NCBI RefSeq assembly: GCF_016482785.1
Contig: NZ_JAEMXM010000008.1
Coordinates: forward strand, 140,898-204,897
Source: Paenibacillus alkalitolerans
GTDB lineage: Bacteria; Bacillota; Bacilli; Paenibacillales; YIM-B00363
Length of the DNA stretch: 64,000 bases
Reading direction: 5' to 3'
Part shown: positions 1-8,376 of the stretch, piece after piece
Layout of the letters: each line of letters begins with the position of its first letter
Numbering within the stretch: position 1 is the first letter of the stretch
Notes under the pieces: generated by a model
Told to the model about the DNA's origin: nothing
Seen by the model: only the letters and a program-made list of their open reading frames with translations
Databases searched by the model: none
Made by a program: the position numbers and the translations under genes

Positions 1-29
1 TGATCGCCAATTAATCCGATGTTACACAC
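1..29 (-). CDS. 5' end of a divergent gene running off the left edge
   Basis: A GTG at 29-27 (minus strand) opens a frame reading M-C-N-I-G-L-I-G-D up to the window edge. It sits 10 bases after a GGGAGG ribosome binding site (complement of 40-45). The hydrophobic GLIGD start would fit a Rossmann-type oxidoreductase, but nine residues cannot establish this. It would be divergent from the sugar importer. Confidence 0.4.
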
Positions 30-247
30 ATTTAGACATCCTCCCAATTTTTGTTAAAGCCTTAATAAATCAAATTTAAAGCAGCAATCACTTCAAATCA
101 AGAATTAATTTCGCTGTGCTACCCTTCTCCCATTCAAGTTAAAAATTTATAAAAAAGGCTGATTTATTGGAAAGACCGATCAAGAGCGCCACTTCTATAA
201 TCAACTTGTTATCAATTTGAGGTACAAAGGAAGGGGAGCTCACTCAA

Positions 248-1330
248 ATGAGAAAGACGATTGTATTACTATTGGCGATGGTGTTGGTCATTGCCTTGGC
301 GGCGTGCGGTCAAGGCAACAGCGGAGCGGGAGGAGACAGCAAAGGTTACGTAGGAATTTCGATGCCTACGAAATCTTCCGAGCGCTGGGTGCACGACGGG
401 GACAACATGGTGAAGGATTTCGAAGCTGCCGGCTATAAGACGGATCTCCAATACGGCGAAGACGTCGTAGAGAACCAAATCTCGCAAATCGAGAACATGA
501 TTACAAAAGGTGTCAACGTGCTCGTAATCGCGCCGATCGACGGCGAATCGATGACGAAAGTGTTGGAGAAGGCGAACAAAGCGGGCATCAAGGTTATTTC
601 CTATGACCGCCTCATCCGCAAATCTCCTTATGTAGACTATTACGCAACGTTCGACAATTTCAAAGTCGGCGTCCAGCAAGCATCTTATATCGAAGAGAAA
701 TTAGGGCTCAAAGACGGCAAAGGTCCGTTTAACATCGAGCTGTTTGCCGGTTCTCCGGATGACAACAACGCCGGGTTCTTCTTCAACGGCGCGATGTCCG
801 TGCTCCAGCCGTACATCGACAGCGGCAAGCTGGTCGTGAAGAGCGGTCAGACGAAATTCGAGCAAGCGGCGACGCTGCGATGGGACGGAGCGACCGCGCA
901 AGCGAGAATGGATAACCTGTTGAGCGCCCACTATTCGAATGCGAAAGTCGATGCGGTTCTTTCTCCGTATGACGGAATCAGCATCGGTATTCTATCTTCC
1001 TTGAAGGGTGTAGGTTACGGTACGCCGGTTAAACCGCTTCCGATCGTAACCGGGCAAGATGCGGAATTGGCGTCGGTGAAATCGATCTTGGCCGGCGAGC
1101 AAACTCAAACCGTGTTTAAAGACACCCGGGAACTGGCGAAGAAAGCGGTGGAAATGGCTGAAGCGGTGCTGGAAGGCAAAGAAGCCGAAGTGAACGATAC
1201 GGAAACTTACGACAACGGGGAAAAAGTCGTTCCTTCCTACTTGCTCGAACCGGTTTCCGTTGATAAGAGCAATGTGGAAGAAGTTCTTGTGAAGAGCGGA
1301 TATTACACGAAGGAACAATTGGGGCTGTAA
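248..1330 (+). CDS. chvE: Sugar ABC transporter substrate-binding lipoprotein (ChvE type)
   Basis: Extracellular lipoprotein that captures a monosaccharide and delivers it to the GguAB importer encoded next. The 360-residue precursor has a lipoprotein signal peptide with lipobox LAAC (Cys20), followed by a Gly/Ser/Asn-rich linker. The mature part starts at YVGISMPT and has the periplasmic-binding-protein type 1 fold of the ChvE/xylose-binding family, including the ERWVHDG and YDRLI stretches typical of it. The start is fixed by GGAAGGGGAGCT about 9 bases upstream. Family knowledge suggests arabinose, galactose, glucose or xylose; the actual sugar cannot be told. It leads a three-gene operon and is separated from gguA by a strong hairpin. 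Confidence 0.9.
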   Translation: MRKTIVLLLAMVLVIALAACGQGNSGAGGDSKGYVGISMPTKSSERWVHDGDNMVKDFEAAGYKTDLQYGEDVVENQISQIENMITKGVNVLVIAPIDGESMTKVLEKANKAGIKVISYDRLIRKSPYVDYYATFDNFKVGVQQASYIEEKLGLKDGKGPFNIELFAGSPDDNNAGFFFNGAMSVLQPYIDSGKLVVKSGQTKFEQAATLRWDGATAQARMDNLLSAHYSNAKVDAVLSPYDGISIGILSSLKGVGYGTPVKPLPIVTGQDAELASVKSILAGEQTQTVFKDTRELAKKAVEMAEAVLEGKEAEVNDTETYDNGEKVVPSYLLEPVSVDKSNVEEVLVKSGYYTKEQLGL

Positions 1331-1351
1331 CATAATGTAAGACGCAATACG

Positions 1352-1395
1352 CGGAATGATTTAGTGAGGCAGATGCTCCGCCGCTAAATCATTCC
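1352..1395 (+). promoter_or_regulatory. Intercistronic hairpin between chvE and gguA
   Basis: Two 12-base arms, GGAATGATTTAG (1352-1363) and CTAAATCATTCC (1384-1395), are perfectly complementary around a 20-base loop. No T-run follows, so it is not a standard terminator. Such hairpins after a binding-protein gene usually protect the upstream message or partly block readthrough, giving more binding protein than transporter. That role is inferred. Confidence 0.65.
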
Positions 1396-1426
1396 ATTTC
1401 ATTTCATACCGGAACGGGGTGAGGGA

Positions 1427-2995
1427 ATGGCGGACATTATACTGGAGATGCGAAATATTACGAAGACTTTCCCCGGAGTCGTCGCGTTGGAAAACGTAAA
1501 CTTCAAGGTTAAAGCCGGCGAAATTCACGCATTGGTCGGCGAGAACGGGGCGGGTAAGTCCACCCTGATGAAAGTGCTAAGCGGTGTGTACCCTTACGGT
1601 TCTTATACCGGGGATATTTTATTTAATGGGAAGCGCTGTGAGTTTAAAGACATTAAGCAAAGCGAGAGCCTTGGCATCGTCATTATTCATCAGGAGCTGG
1701 CGTTAATTCCCCAGTTGTCGATAGCCGAGAACATATTCCTTGGCAACGAGCAGGCGAGATGGAGCGTTATCGATTGGAATAAGACGACGGTGAAAACCGG
1801 GGAACTGCTGCGTAAAGTAGGCTTATCGGAGCCGCCGGAGACGCTTGTCACCAATCTCGGAGTAGGCAAGCAGCAGCTCGTTGAAATCGCCAAGGCGTTG
1901 TCCAAGCAAGTGAAACTGCTCATTCTGGACGAGCCGACGGCAGCCTTGAACGAGGAGGACAGCGAGAATTTGCTGCAGCTGCTGTTGGAGTTTAAGAAAC
2001 AAGGAATGACCTCCATTCTCATTTCCCATAAATTAAACGAAATTTCCAAGGTGGCCGACTCTCTTACCGTATTGCGCGACGGCAAGACGATCGAGACGCT
2101 CGACATGCGCAGCGATCAAGTTACGGAGGACCGCATTATCAAGGGTATGGTCGGACGAGATTTAACTCAACGGTACCCGGTTCGCGAGCCGAACATCGGA
2201 GGCACGTTCTTTGAGGTGAAGAACTGGACCGTGTACCATCCGCTTCATCAAGAACGCAAAGTGATCGATAATGTGAATCTTACCGTACGCAAGGGTGAAA
2301 TTGTCGGCATCGCAGGCCTTATGGGGGCGGGAAGAACGGAATTTGCAATGAGCGTCTTCGGCAAAGCGTACGGGAAGAAGATCACCGGAACGATCATAAA
2401 AGACGGCAAGGAAATCGAGCTTCCGAACATTCGGGCAGCGGTCGATCATGGACTTGCATACGTTACCGAAGACCGGAAACAGTACGGGCTCATTCTTATA
2501 GACGACATTAAGCGAAACATTGCATTGACGGGATTGGACAAACTTTCGCGCTATGCGGTTGTAAATGAAAATCAAGAAATCATGGAGGCGGAACGCTTCC
2601 GCGGCAAACTCAGAATCAAGACGCCGAGCATCCTGCAAAAGACGGTGAACTTAAGCGGCGGCAACCAGCAAAAGGTCGTACTCAGCAAATGGATATTTTC
2701 CGGACCGGACCTGCTGATCCTGGATGAGCCGACGCGGGGCATCGATGTAGGGGCTAAGTATGAGATTTATACGATCATTCATCAATTGGCGGCCGAAGGC
2801 AAAGGCATTCTTATGATTTCCTCCGAGCTGCCGGAAATTCTCGGCATGTGCGACCGGATCTATGTAATGAGCCACGGCCGGATCACGGGGCAGTTCAACA
2901 GAGAAGAAGCAAGCCAGGAAATATTGATGCGAAGCATGACGAAGGGCAGGGGGGCGGAACGATATGAGCACAATGGTCAAAATGCTGCGCAATAA
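1427..2995 (+). CDS. gguA: Sugar ABC transporter ATP-binding protein (GguA/MmsA type)
   Basis: Cytoplasmic ATPase powering the monosaccharide importer. At 522 residues it is a tandem duplication of two ABC domains, as in RbsA/XylG/GguA. The first domain has a canonical Walker A (GENGAGKS, residues 38-45) and signature-like LGVGKQQ with Walker B LLILDEPT. The second has the degenerate Walker A (GLMGAGRT) typical of this family, signature LSGGNQQK and Walker B LLILDEPT. The N-terminal motif [11 protein letters not shown] is characteristic. Start supported by GGGGTGAGG just upstream. Its 3' end overlaps gguB by 32 bases, so the two are translationally coupled. Confidence 0.93.
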   Translation: MADIILEMRNITKTFPGVVALENVNFKVKAGEIHALVGENGAGKSTLMKVLSGVYPYGSYTGDILFNGKRCEFKDIKQSESLGIVIIHQELALIPQLSIAENIFLGNEQARWSVIDWNKTTVKTGELLRKVGLSEPPETLVTNLGVGKQQLVEIAKALSKQVKLLILDEPTAALNEEDSENLLQLLLEFKKQGMTSILISHKLNEISKVADSLTVLRDGKTIETLDMRSDQVTEDRIIKGMVGRDLTQRYPVREPNIGGTFFEVKNWTVYHPLHQERKVIDNVNLTVRKGEIVGIAGLMGAGRTEFAMSVFGKAYGKKITGTIIKDGKEIELPNIRAAVDHGLAYVTEDRKQYGLILIDDIKRNIALTGLDKLSRYAVVNENQEIMEAERFRGKLRIKTPSILQKTVNLSGGNQQKVVLSKWIFSGPDLLILDEPTRGIDVGAKYEIYTIIHQLAAEGKGILMISSELPEILGMCDRIYVMSHGRITGQFNREEASQEILMRSMTKGRGAERYEHNGQNAAQ

Positions 2996-4127
2996 TGTCA
3001 GACAGTACGGGATGATCATCGCGTTAATTTTTATCATGGTGTTGTTTCAAATATTAACGGAAGGTATTTTATTGCAGCCGTTAAATATAACGAACTTGAT
3101 TTTGCAGAACAGCCATATTCTGATTCTGGCGATCGGCATGGTGATGGTCATCATTACCGGACACATCGATTTGTCGGTAGGTTCGGTGGCGGCCTTTATC
3201 GGGGCGTTATCCGCGATCTTCATGGTACAGACCGGCATGCCGACAGTCGTTGCGGTTCCGCTTTGCTTGCTGCTCGGGGGGCTCATCGGAGCTTTCCAAG
3301 GCTTCTGGGTAGCTTACGTCAGAATACCGTCGTTTATCGTTACTTTGGCAGGGATGCTGTTATTCCGCGGCTTGACGATGGTCGTGCTCAACGGCCAGTC
3401 GATCTCGCCTTACCCGAACGGCTTTCAGCTGATAAGCTCGGGATTTATCCCCGATCTCTTCGGGGGCGGTTGGCTCAACCTGCTCACAATAATAATCGGA
3501 CTCGTACTGTCGGCCGTCTATGTGTGGAAAGAGTGGCGCGTTCGAGCGTCGCGGCAAAAGTACGGCTTCGACGTATCGCCTGCCGGATTGTTTGCGGCCA
3601 AAATCGGGCTAATTGTTGTCGTCATCAACGTATTTACTTACGTATTGGCCCAATATGAAGGCATTCCGAACACATTGGTCATTCTTGCGGCGCTGATTTT
3701 GCTTTATTCGTTCGTGATGAACCGCACGGTGATGGGCCGCCATGTGTATGCGCTTGGGGGCAATGAGAAGGCGGCGGGTTTGTCAGGGGTAAAGACGAAG
3801 AAGGTAACGTTTTGGGTATTCGTCAATATGGGCATGCTCGCCGCATTGTCAGGTCTCGTCTTCGCGGCGCGCTTGAATGCGGCAACTCCGAAGGCGGGCA
3901 ATCTGTTTGAGCTTGACGCGATCGCGGCCTGCTTCATCGGCGGCGCTTCCGCTTACGGAGGCGTCGGTACGGTGGGCGGCGCCATTATCGGCGGCCTCGT
4001 TATGGGTGTAATGAACAACGGGATGTCGATCGTCGGCCTCGGCATCGATTGGCAGCAAGCCATTAAAGGTCTTGTGCTGCTTCTCGCGGTCGGATTCGAT
4101 ATTTACAACAAAAACAAGACTGCATAG
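2964..4127 (+). CDS. gguB: Sugar ABC transporter permease (GguB type)
   Basis: Membrane permease of the ChvE-GguAB importer. At 387 residues with around ten hydrophobic segments it matches the branched-chain/ribose permease superfamily (BPD_transp_2). Conserved stretches include [10 protein letters not shown] in the first third and [28 protein letters not shown] near the C-terminus, the EAA-like region that contacts the ATPase (written here beyond a short motif only as its hallmark; key residues are the Gly-rich run at about 325-350). The start overlaps the end of gguA and has GGGGCGGAA upstream. It closes the operon; only a weak hairpin (GAAGAAGGACTTC) follows. Confidence 0.92.
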   Translation: MSTMVKMLRNNVRQYGMIIALIFIMVLFQILTEGILLQPLNITNLILQNSHILILAIGMVMVIITGHIDLSVGSVAAFIGALSAIFMVQTGMPTVVAVPLCLLLGGLIGAFQGFWVAYVRIPSFIVTLAGMLLFRGLTMVVLNGQSISPYPNGFQLISSGFIPDLFGGGWLNLLTIIIGLVLSAVYVWKEWRVRASRQKYGFDVSPAGLFAAKIGLIVVVINVFTYVLAQYEGIPNTLVILAALILLYSFVMNRTVMGRHVYALGGNEKAAGLSGVKTKKVTFWVFVNMGMLAALSGLVFAARLNAATPKAGNLFELDAIAACFIGGASAYGGVGTVGGAIIGGLVMGVMNNGMSIVGLGIDWQQAIKGLVLLLAVGFDIYNKNKTA

Positions 4128-4177
4128 CTGGAATGAAGAAGGACTTCTTAAAAATGGCTTCCGCCTAACTCCGGCCG

Positions 4178-4373
4178 TAGGGTCAAATATTGACCTTATC
4201 CTCAGAAATAGAGTAAAAAATTGACCCTAAATCAAATCGGTGAAGTGCTTTTCGAGGCAAAATAAAGGCTTAGGGTCAATTTTTGAGCTCTAAGCCTTAC
4301 AAACCGCACCGCTGGCATGGTCCGAGGGTCAAATAATGACCTTATTTGTATGAATAGGGTCACTTTTTGACCA
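4178..4373. repeat. Intergenic palindromic repeat cluster, motif GGGTCAA-N-TTGACC
   Basis: At least four degenerate copies of an inverted-repeat motif lie in 196 bases: GGTCAAATATTGACC at 4181, a partly decayed copy ending TTGACCC near 4212-4227, GGGTCAATTTTTGAGC inside a longer AAGGCTTA/TAAGCCTT hairpin at 4265-4300, GGGTCAAATAATGACC at 4326, and GGGTCACTTTTTGACC at 4357. The variable centre and conserved arms mark these as hairpin repeats. No gene is visible in the stretch. Operator or repeat-element function is unknown. Confidence 0.8.
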
Positions 4374-4381
4374 CATGCCGT

Positions 4382-4528
4382 TCAATACACGCAAGTATAT
4401 TGCAGTTCATCTTCCGCCGGCGGCTCGAATATCGTTATCCACTCTTTCAGCATAGTCTCGGGGATACGGAAGATATTGCCGCTGCACGGGAGACCGACCA
4501 TCAGATGCAGTGTCGCGATTACGCTCAC
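4382..4528 (-). pseudogene. Internally deleted predicted kinase (AAA/P-loop) pseudogene
   Basis: A 48-residue minus-strand frame starts at a GTG and reads SVIATLHLMVGLPCSG, the P-loop beginning of the small predicted-kinase/AAA_33 family (normally GLPCSGKTT). It then passes directly into NIFRIPETMLKEW and IFEPPAEDEL, which resemble that family's C-terminal end, before a stop. Roughly 100 residues from the middle, including the P-loop Lys-Thr, are missing, so the product cannot bind ATP. The deletion is in frame. GGGGGTGAG lies just at the start. Identification rests on remembered family motifs, not an alignment. It lies between the repeat cluster and the 3' end of uppP. Confidence 0.55.
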
Positions 4529-4542
4529 CCCCAATCATTGTT

Positions 4543-5322
4543 CTACCATTTTCCTAACGCTTGCGCTGTAATAATGATAATCCCGAGCGCCCACACATAC
4601 ACCGCGAACAGCTTCAGCGAGCCTCTCTTCAAGAAGTCGATCATCCACTTGACCGCTATGTAACCGAAGACGGCGGAAGCGATTGTGCCGATGACAAGCG
4701 AAACCGCCGAAATTTCCGGCCCGGTGCCGTCAAGCAGCTTCACGCCTTGGAACAGGATACCGCCCGCAATGGCCGGAATCGAAAGCAAGAACGAGAAATA
4801 CGCCGCCGTTTCCCGATCCAGCTTACGGATAAGAGCGCCTACGATCGTCAAACCGGAGCGGGAAATCGCCGGGAATATGGCTCCGGCCTGAAACACTCCG
4901 ATCACAAGCGCATCGGTGTATGAAATGTCGGCCATCTTCTTCCGGCCGTTCTTGATGCTGTCCGAAAACCACAGAAATGTCCCCGTCACCAAAAACTCCC
5001 AACCGACGGTCACTCCTGTATTCGAAATATTTTCAAACAAATCTTCCAGCGAGACTCCGACAACTACGGCCGGTATCGTGCCGACAACCAGAAGTCCGGT
5101 TAATTTGCTGAACGGATTGCGAATGATCCGCACCAGCTCTTCGCGGTAATAAAACAAGACGGCGAACAGCGTCCCGATATGGAGCATCGTATCCAGAAAC
5201 AGCCCCGCTTCATTCAAGCCGAATGCGTGCCGGCCCAAATACAAGTGTCCTGTACTGCTAATCGGCAAAAACTCGGTAAGTCCTTGAATGAGACCTAGTA
5301 TAAACGCTTCCAACGACGTCAT
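4543..5322 (-). CDS. uppP: Undecaprenyl-diphosphatase UppP (BacA)
   Basis: Integral membrane phosphatase that recycles undecaprenyl pyrophosphate to the monophosphate carrier for peptidoglycan and teichoic acid synthesis; extra copies confer bacitracin resistance. The 259-residue protein has the hallmark N-terminal motif QGLTEFLPISSTGH (residues 13-26; Glu17 and His26 are family catalytic residues). It also has the second catalytic motif FPAISRSGLT, with Ala where PG[F/W]SRSG is common. About seven membrane segments are apparent. It is divergent from glnK, with which it shares the 225-base upstream region. Confidence 0.95.
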   Translation of the reverse strand: MTSLEAFILGLIQGLTEFLPISSTGHLYLGRHAFGLNEAGLFLDTMLHIGTLFAVLFYYREELVRIIRNPFSKLTGLLVVGTIPAVVVGVSLEDLFENISNTGVTVGWEFLVTGTFLWFSDSIKNGRKKMADISYTDALVIGVFQAGAIFPAISRSGLTIVGALIRKLDRETAAYFSFLLSIPAIAGGILFQGVKLLDGTGPEISAVSLVIGTIASAVFGYIAVKWMIDFLKRGSLKLFAVYVWALGIIIITAQALGKW

Positions 5323-5441
5323 GATTCAACCTCGATTATTGTTAATATTTGGCGGGTTTCGATAGATTCCGGTCTATGAAATCGTATCATAGTCTATTCG
5401 GCTGCACCATATTTATTCCTACTCATTTTTACGTTAGTATA

Positions 5442-5531
5442 TTGACGGATTTTAATGCGTGTGAGATTATGTAACATAGTTTAGAGCGCAATGTCTGCAT
5501 CATTACAGGCCAATTGTAAACATTGCTGACA
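5442..5531 (+). promoter_or_regulatory. glnK-amt promoter with two GlnR/TnrA-like boxes
   Basis: A sigma-A type promoter can be read as TTGACG (5442-5447), 17-base spacer, GATTAT (5465-5470). TGTGAGATTATGTAACA (5460-5476) overlaps the -10 and matches the GlnR/TnrA consensus TGTNANAWWWTMTNACA at all but one specified position. A second site, TGTAAACATTGCTGACA (5515-5531), has two mismatches and lies 55 bases downstream. A box on the -10 and another in the leader fits repression by GlnR under nitrogen excess; the regulator itself is outside the window. Confidence 0.65.
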
Positions 5532-5547
5532 ATTCGGAGGGGAAACC

Positions 5548-5913
5548 GTGAAGAAAATTGAAGCGATTTTAAGACCGGCAAAGCTTCATGACACGATAAA
5601 GGCGCTTCATTCTATCGGCGTTACGGCATTTACGGTCAATCAAGTCGTCGGGCGCGGGCAGCAGAAAGATACGAGCGGCATATACCGCGGACAAAACTAC
5701 AAAGTAAGCCTGCACCCGAAAGTGAAGCTGGAAATTATCATTTCCAATTATATGGTCGACCGCACCGTTGAAGCGATCGTAAAGTCGGCGCAGACGGGCG
5801 AAGCGGGCGACGGGAAAATTTTCATATCGACAGTGGAGCAAGCAATCAATATTCGAACAGGTCTGACGGACGAAACGATCGACGAGTTACAGCCTGCGCG
5901 GGAGGATGCATAA
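5548..5913 (+). CDS. glnK: P-II family nitrogen regulatory protein (GlnK)
   Basis: Trimeric signal protein that senses 2-oxoglutarate and ATP/ADP and plugs the ammonium channel encoded downstream. At 121 residues it is slightly longer than classic P-II (112). The N-terminal KKIEAILRP, the T-loop with two tyrosines (IYRGQNYK), and the B-loop/C-terminal TGEAGDGKIFI and IRTGLTDETI are all present, so ATP and 2-oxoglutarate binding should be intact. The start is GTG, preceded by GGAGGGG. It is followed after 3 bases by amt, the usual glnK-amtB pairing, and preceded by two GlnR/TnrA-like boxes. Confidence 0.95.
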   Translation: MKKIEAILRPAKLHDTIKALHSIGVTAFTVNQVVGRGQQKDTSGIYRGQNYKVSLHPKVKLEIIISNYMVDRTVEAIVKSAQTGEAGDGKIFISTVEQAINIRTGLTDETIDELQPAREDA

Positions 5914-5916
5914 CGG

Positions 5917-7233
5917 ATGGAAGCTATTCATATCAATACGGTTTGGGTCGTTCTCGCCGCGGCGATGGTGCTGTTTATGGAAGGCGGGTTCAGCTTGCTG
6001 GAAGCCGGCCTTGTGCGCACAAAGAACGCGGTTAACGTTACGATGAAAATATTCGTAGATTTGACGGTGGGCGCGCTTGCTTTCTGGACGATCGGTTTCG
6101 GACTTATGTTCGGAGCTGACGCCGGCGGTATCTTCGGAACCACTTTATTCGGTTCTCCGGAAGCGATCGAGCTTTCGATCGACCTTCCTTCGGCGGCTTA
6201 CGTACTGTTTCAGCTTGGATTTGCGGTGGCGTGCATCTCCATAGTCTCGGGAGCCGTTGCCGAACGTATGAATTTCAAGGCGTATATCATCGTAGCGGCT
6301 TTAATTGCAATGGTGCTGTATCCCGTCTCGGGCCACTGGGTTTGGAATCCGGACGGCTGGTTGGCGCAGATGGGCATGAAGGATTTCGCCGGATCCGCCG
6401 TTATTCACGCGCTTGGCGGGTCCGCCGCTCTGGCGATCGCTTGGGTATTGGGCCCGCGCAAGGGCCGCTATTCGGACGGCAGCGTGAATGTCTTCGCTCC
6501 GTCGAACATTCCGTTGGCATCGTCGGGCGTGTTTATTCTGTGGTTCGGCTGGTTCGGATTCAATGCGGGCAGCACGCTTAGCGCCGGGGATGCCGCTCTG
6601 TCGACCATCGCTCTGAACACGATGCTGGGCGCGGCCGCGGGCGGAACGTCTTCGCTGCTGTTCACCATGTTTCGCTTCGGCAAATCCGACCCGAGCATGG
6701 TCATGAACGGCGTTCTTTCCGGTCTCGTTGCGGTCACCGCGGGCTGCGCATATATCAATCAGGGCCAGTCGATCATCATTGGCCTTATTGCCGGGATTAT
6801 CGTTATCGGAGCTACGCTCCTTGTCGACCGCATCAAAGTCGACGATCCGGTCGGCGCGGTCGCCGTGCACGGCTTCAACGGAGTGTTCGGCACGATCGCC
6901 GTCGGTTTGTTCGATACCGAGGCGGGGCTTCTAACGACTGGACAAGCTTCGTTGTTGGTTGCTCAAACCGTCGGCGTGCTGGCAATCTGCATCTGGGGAT
7001 TCGCCGGTGGAGCCGGCATCGCATATATCGCGAAAGCGACGGTGGGATTGCGCGCTTCGGCCGAAGAGGAAGAAGAAGGGCTTGATATGGCGTATCACGG
7101 CATTCCGGCCTATAACGAGCTGGACCGTTTCTCCGAAACGACGAAAGCTTTGTACGATTTCGAAATGTCTACGGGCGTCACTATTAAGCAGGCGGATCCG
7201 TTCACGACGGCGAAACCGACTGGAACGGCATAA
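5917..7233 (+). CDS. amt: Ammonium transporter Amt
   Basis: Trimeric membrane channel for ammonium uptake when ammonium is scarce. The 438-residue protein has about eleven membrane helices. The pore twin-histidine residues appear in SAVIHALGGSAAL and in VAVHGFNGVFGTIAVGL, and the Amt signature spans the FGWFGFNAGSTL region. The cytoplasmic C-terminal tail (EEEEEGLDMAYHGIPAY) carries the conserved GLD...HG.PAY element that mediates gating and GlnK contact. It is coupled to glnK (RBS GGGAGG in the glnK 3' end) and ends at a clear terminator. Confidence 0.96.
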   Translation: MEAIHINTVWVVLAAAMVLFMEGGFSLLEAGLVRTKNAVNVTMKIFVDLTVGALAFWTIGFGLMFGADAGGIFGTTLFGSPEAIELSIDLPSAAYVLFQLGFAVACISIVSGAVAERMNFKAYIIVAALIAMVLYPVSGHWVWNPDGWLAQMGMKDFAGSAVIHALGGSAALAIAWVLGPRKGRYSDGSVNVFAPSNIPLASSGVFILWFGWFGFNAGSTLSAGDAALSTIALNTMLGAAAGGTSSLLFTMFRFGKSDPSMVMNGVLSGLVAVTAGCAYINQGQSIIIGLIAGIIVIGATLLVDRIKVDDPVGAVAVHGFNGVFGTIAVGLFDTEAGLLTTGQASLLVAQTVGVLAICIWGFAGGAGIAYIAKATVGLRASAEEEEEGLDMAYHGIPAYNELDRFSETTKALYDFEMSTGVTIKQADPFTTAKPTGTA

Positions 7234-7266
7234 GTGTATATGGGTATTCAAGGACCGTGCGGAAAG

Positions 7267-7303
7267 AAACCGTTCGGGCAAATTTTGCCGAACGGTTTGT
7301 TTT
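7267..7303 (+). terminator. Rho-independent terminator of glnK-amt
   Basis: Arms AAACCGTTCGG (7267-7277) and CCGAACGGTTT (7288-7298) pair perfectly around a 10-base loop, followed by GTTTTCT. Confidence 0.85.
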
Positions 7304-7370
7304 CTAATGAACAGTGCAGAAAATAATTTCGCACGGTTCTTATTATTTTAATGTACTGCACACTGGGATG

Positions 7371-7811
7371 CTAAGTATTCTTCAATACTGCGCCGAGCTT
7401 GTCCAGCATGAGCGTCGTCCCGTGCTCGCGTTGCGCCGGCGTGTCATGGCCGTCGAAGAAGGCGCCCTGCTCGGTGTAGATCATCAGCGTTCCGCCGCCC
7501 GAAGGCTTGAACTCCACCGTCGTCACCGAAACCGATATCCGGGTGTCGCCCATGTCCAAGTTATAGGTATACACGATGCGCTCGTCCGGCATAATCTCCT
7601 GATAGCATGCGTCGAAGGTGTAGACCGGGCCTCCCGGCGGTCCGCCGCGGTTCAATTCCCGCCCGCCGACTCTGAAGTCGAACTCGTCGGCCTTCGGGAA
7701 CCATAGGGCCTTCGCTGCCGGGTCTGCCCAGGCTGCGAACACTCGCGCGGGCGAAGCGTCAAACTTCTTCTCGATGACGAAGGTGTCATGCGTTGCGAAT
7801 GTTTCGTTCAT
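7371..7811 (-). CDS. SRPBCC/AHSA1-family protein
   Basis: A 146-residue protein of the START/AHSA1 helix-grip fold, which forms a deep hydrophobic pocket for small ligands. Family features seen are the N-terminal FVIEKKFDASPARVFAAWADPAA, summarised here by its FDASPARVF core at about residues 15-25, WFP immediately after, and GGRELNRGGPPGG in the sheet region. Function in this family ranges from Hsp90 co-chaperone domains to polyketide cyclases and drug-binding proteins; the substrate is unknown. The start codon follows GGAGG that lies inside the last codons of the merR gene, so it is translated as the second gene of a merR-AHSA1 operon. Confidence 0.82.
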   Translation of the reverse strand: MNETFATHDTFVIEKKFDASPARVFAAWADPAAKALWFPKADEFDFRVGGRELNRGGPPGGPVYTFDACYQEIMPDERIVYTYNLDMGDTRISVSVTTVEFKPSGGGTLMIYTEQGAFFDGHDTPAQREHGTTLMLDKLGAVLKNT

Positions 7812-7814
7812 GAT

Positions 7815-8303
7815 TCAATCCTCCATTGGCGGGTGATTGGCAAGGATGCCGCCAAGCGTGTCGAGATGGCGCTCCATGCTTGTCCGCCGTTCGGTGAAAT
7901 ATTTTTCGTGGCTCTTTCTCATCGTTGCTAACAGTTTCGTGAAATCTCCGACAGTCAATGGTTCTTTCTTTCGCATCTGGCCCGATACATTTTGCAATTC
8001 CTTTAGAAGCTTTTGTTGGAGCCTTATGTTTTCTTTAATCCGGGAAATTTGCAGCGAAACGATCTCTAACGGACTGTAATTATCAGATGCTAGAACGGAT
8101 CTGACCTCCTCTAGCGATAAACCTAATTCCTTCAGTGACAAAATTTGCTGCAGGCGTGAAATGTCGGATTCGTTATACAGCCTGTGACCGGAATCGGAAT
8201 AGCCGGATGGGGACAACAGGCCGATTTGATCGTAATACCTCAATGTTCGAACCGTTAATCCCGTCAACTTCGCAAGCTCTCCAACTTTCCACCGTGATTT
8301 CAT
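7815..8303 (-). CDS. MerR-family transcriptional regulator
   Basis: A 162-residue DNA-binding activator. The N-terminal winged helix-turn-helix (WKVGELAKLTGLTVRTLRYY, residues 5-24) is canonical, followed by the DQIGLLSPSGY wing and a long coiled-coil dimerisation helix. The C-terminal part has no cysteines, so it is not a metal sensor; a small-molecule or drug sensor is more likely. Start is the second ATG at 8303, six bases after AAAGGAG; the ATG at 8309 is too close to that site. It is co-transcribed with the AHSA1 gene. A near-identical promoter and leader occurs at 60.4 kb in front of an alpha/beta hydrolase, a plausible second target. Confidence 0.88.
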   Translation of the reverse strand: MKSRWKVGELAKLTGLTVRTLRYYDQIGLLSPSGYSDSGHRLYNESDISRLQQILSLKELGLSLEEVRSVLASDNYSPLEIVSLQISRIKENIRLQQKLLKELQNVSGQMRKKEPLTVGDFTKLLATMRKSHEKYFTERRTSMERHLDTLGGILANHPPMED

Positions 8304-8345
8304 GATCATCTCCTTTCGTTGCGCCAGCTGTTTACCGGTAATTCC

Positions 8346-8376
8346 AGTCTACAACATTACGTAACGTAAGGTTCAA
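8346..8376 (-). promoter_or_regulatory. MerR-type promoter with 19-bp spacer in front of merR
   Basis: On the minus strand TTGAAC, a 19-base spacer and TAGACT form a promoter with the overlong spacer that MerR-family activators correct by twisting DNA. The spacer contains the imperfect dyad TTACGTTACGTAA, a likely MerR operator (autoregulation). The -35 overlaps the stop codon of the preceding gene. Confidence 0.6.

Noticed and set aside
4367-4663. Plus-strand frame of 98 codons over the uppP 3' end
   Set aside because: It covers the repeat cluster, the kinase remnant and the uppP gene on the wrong strand and lacks family features.
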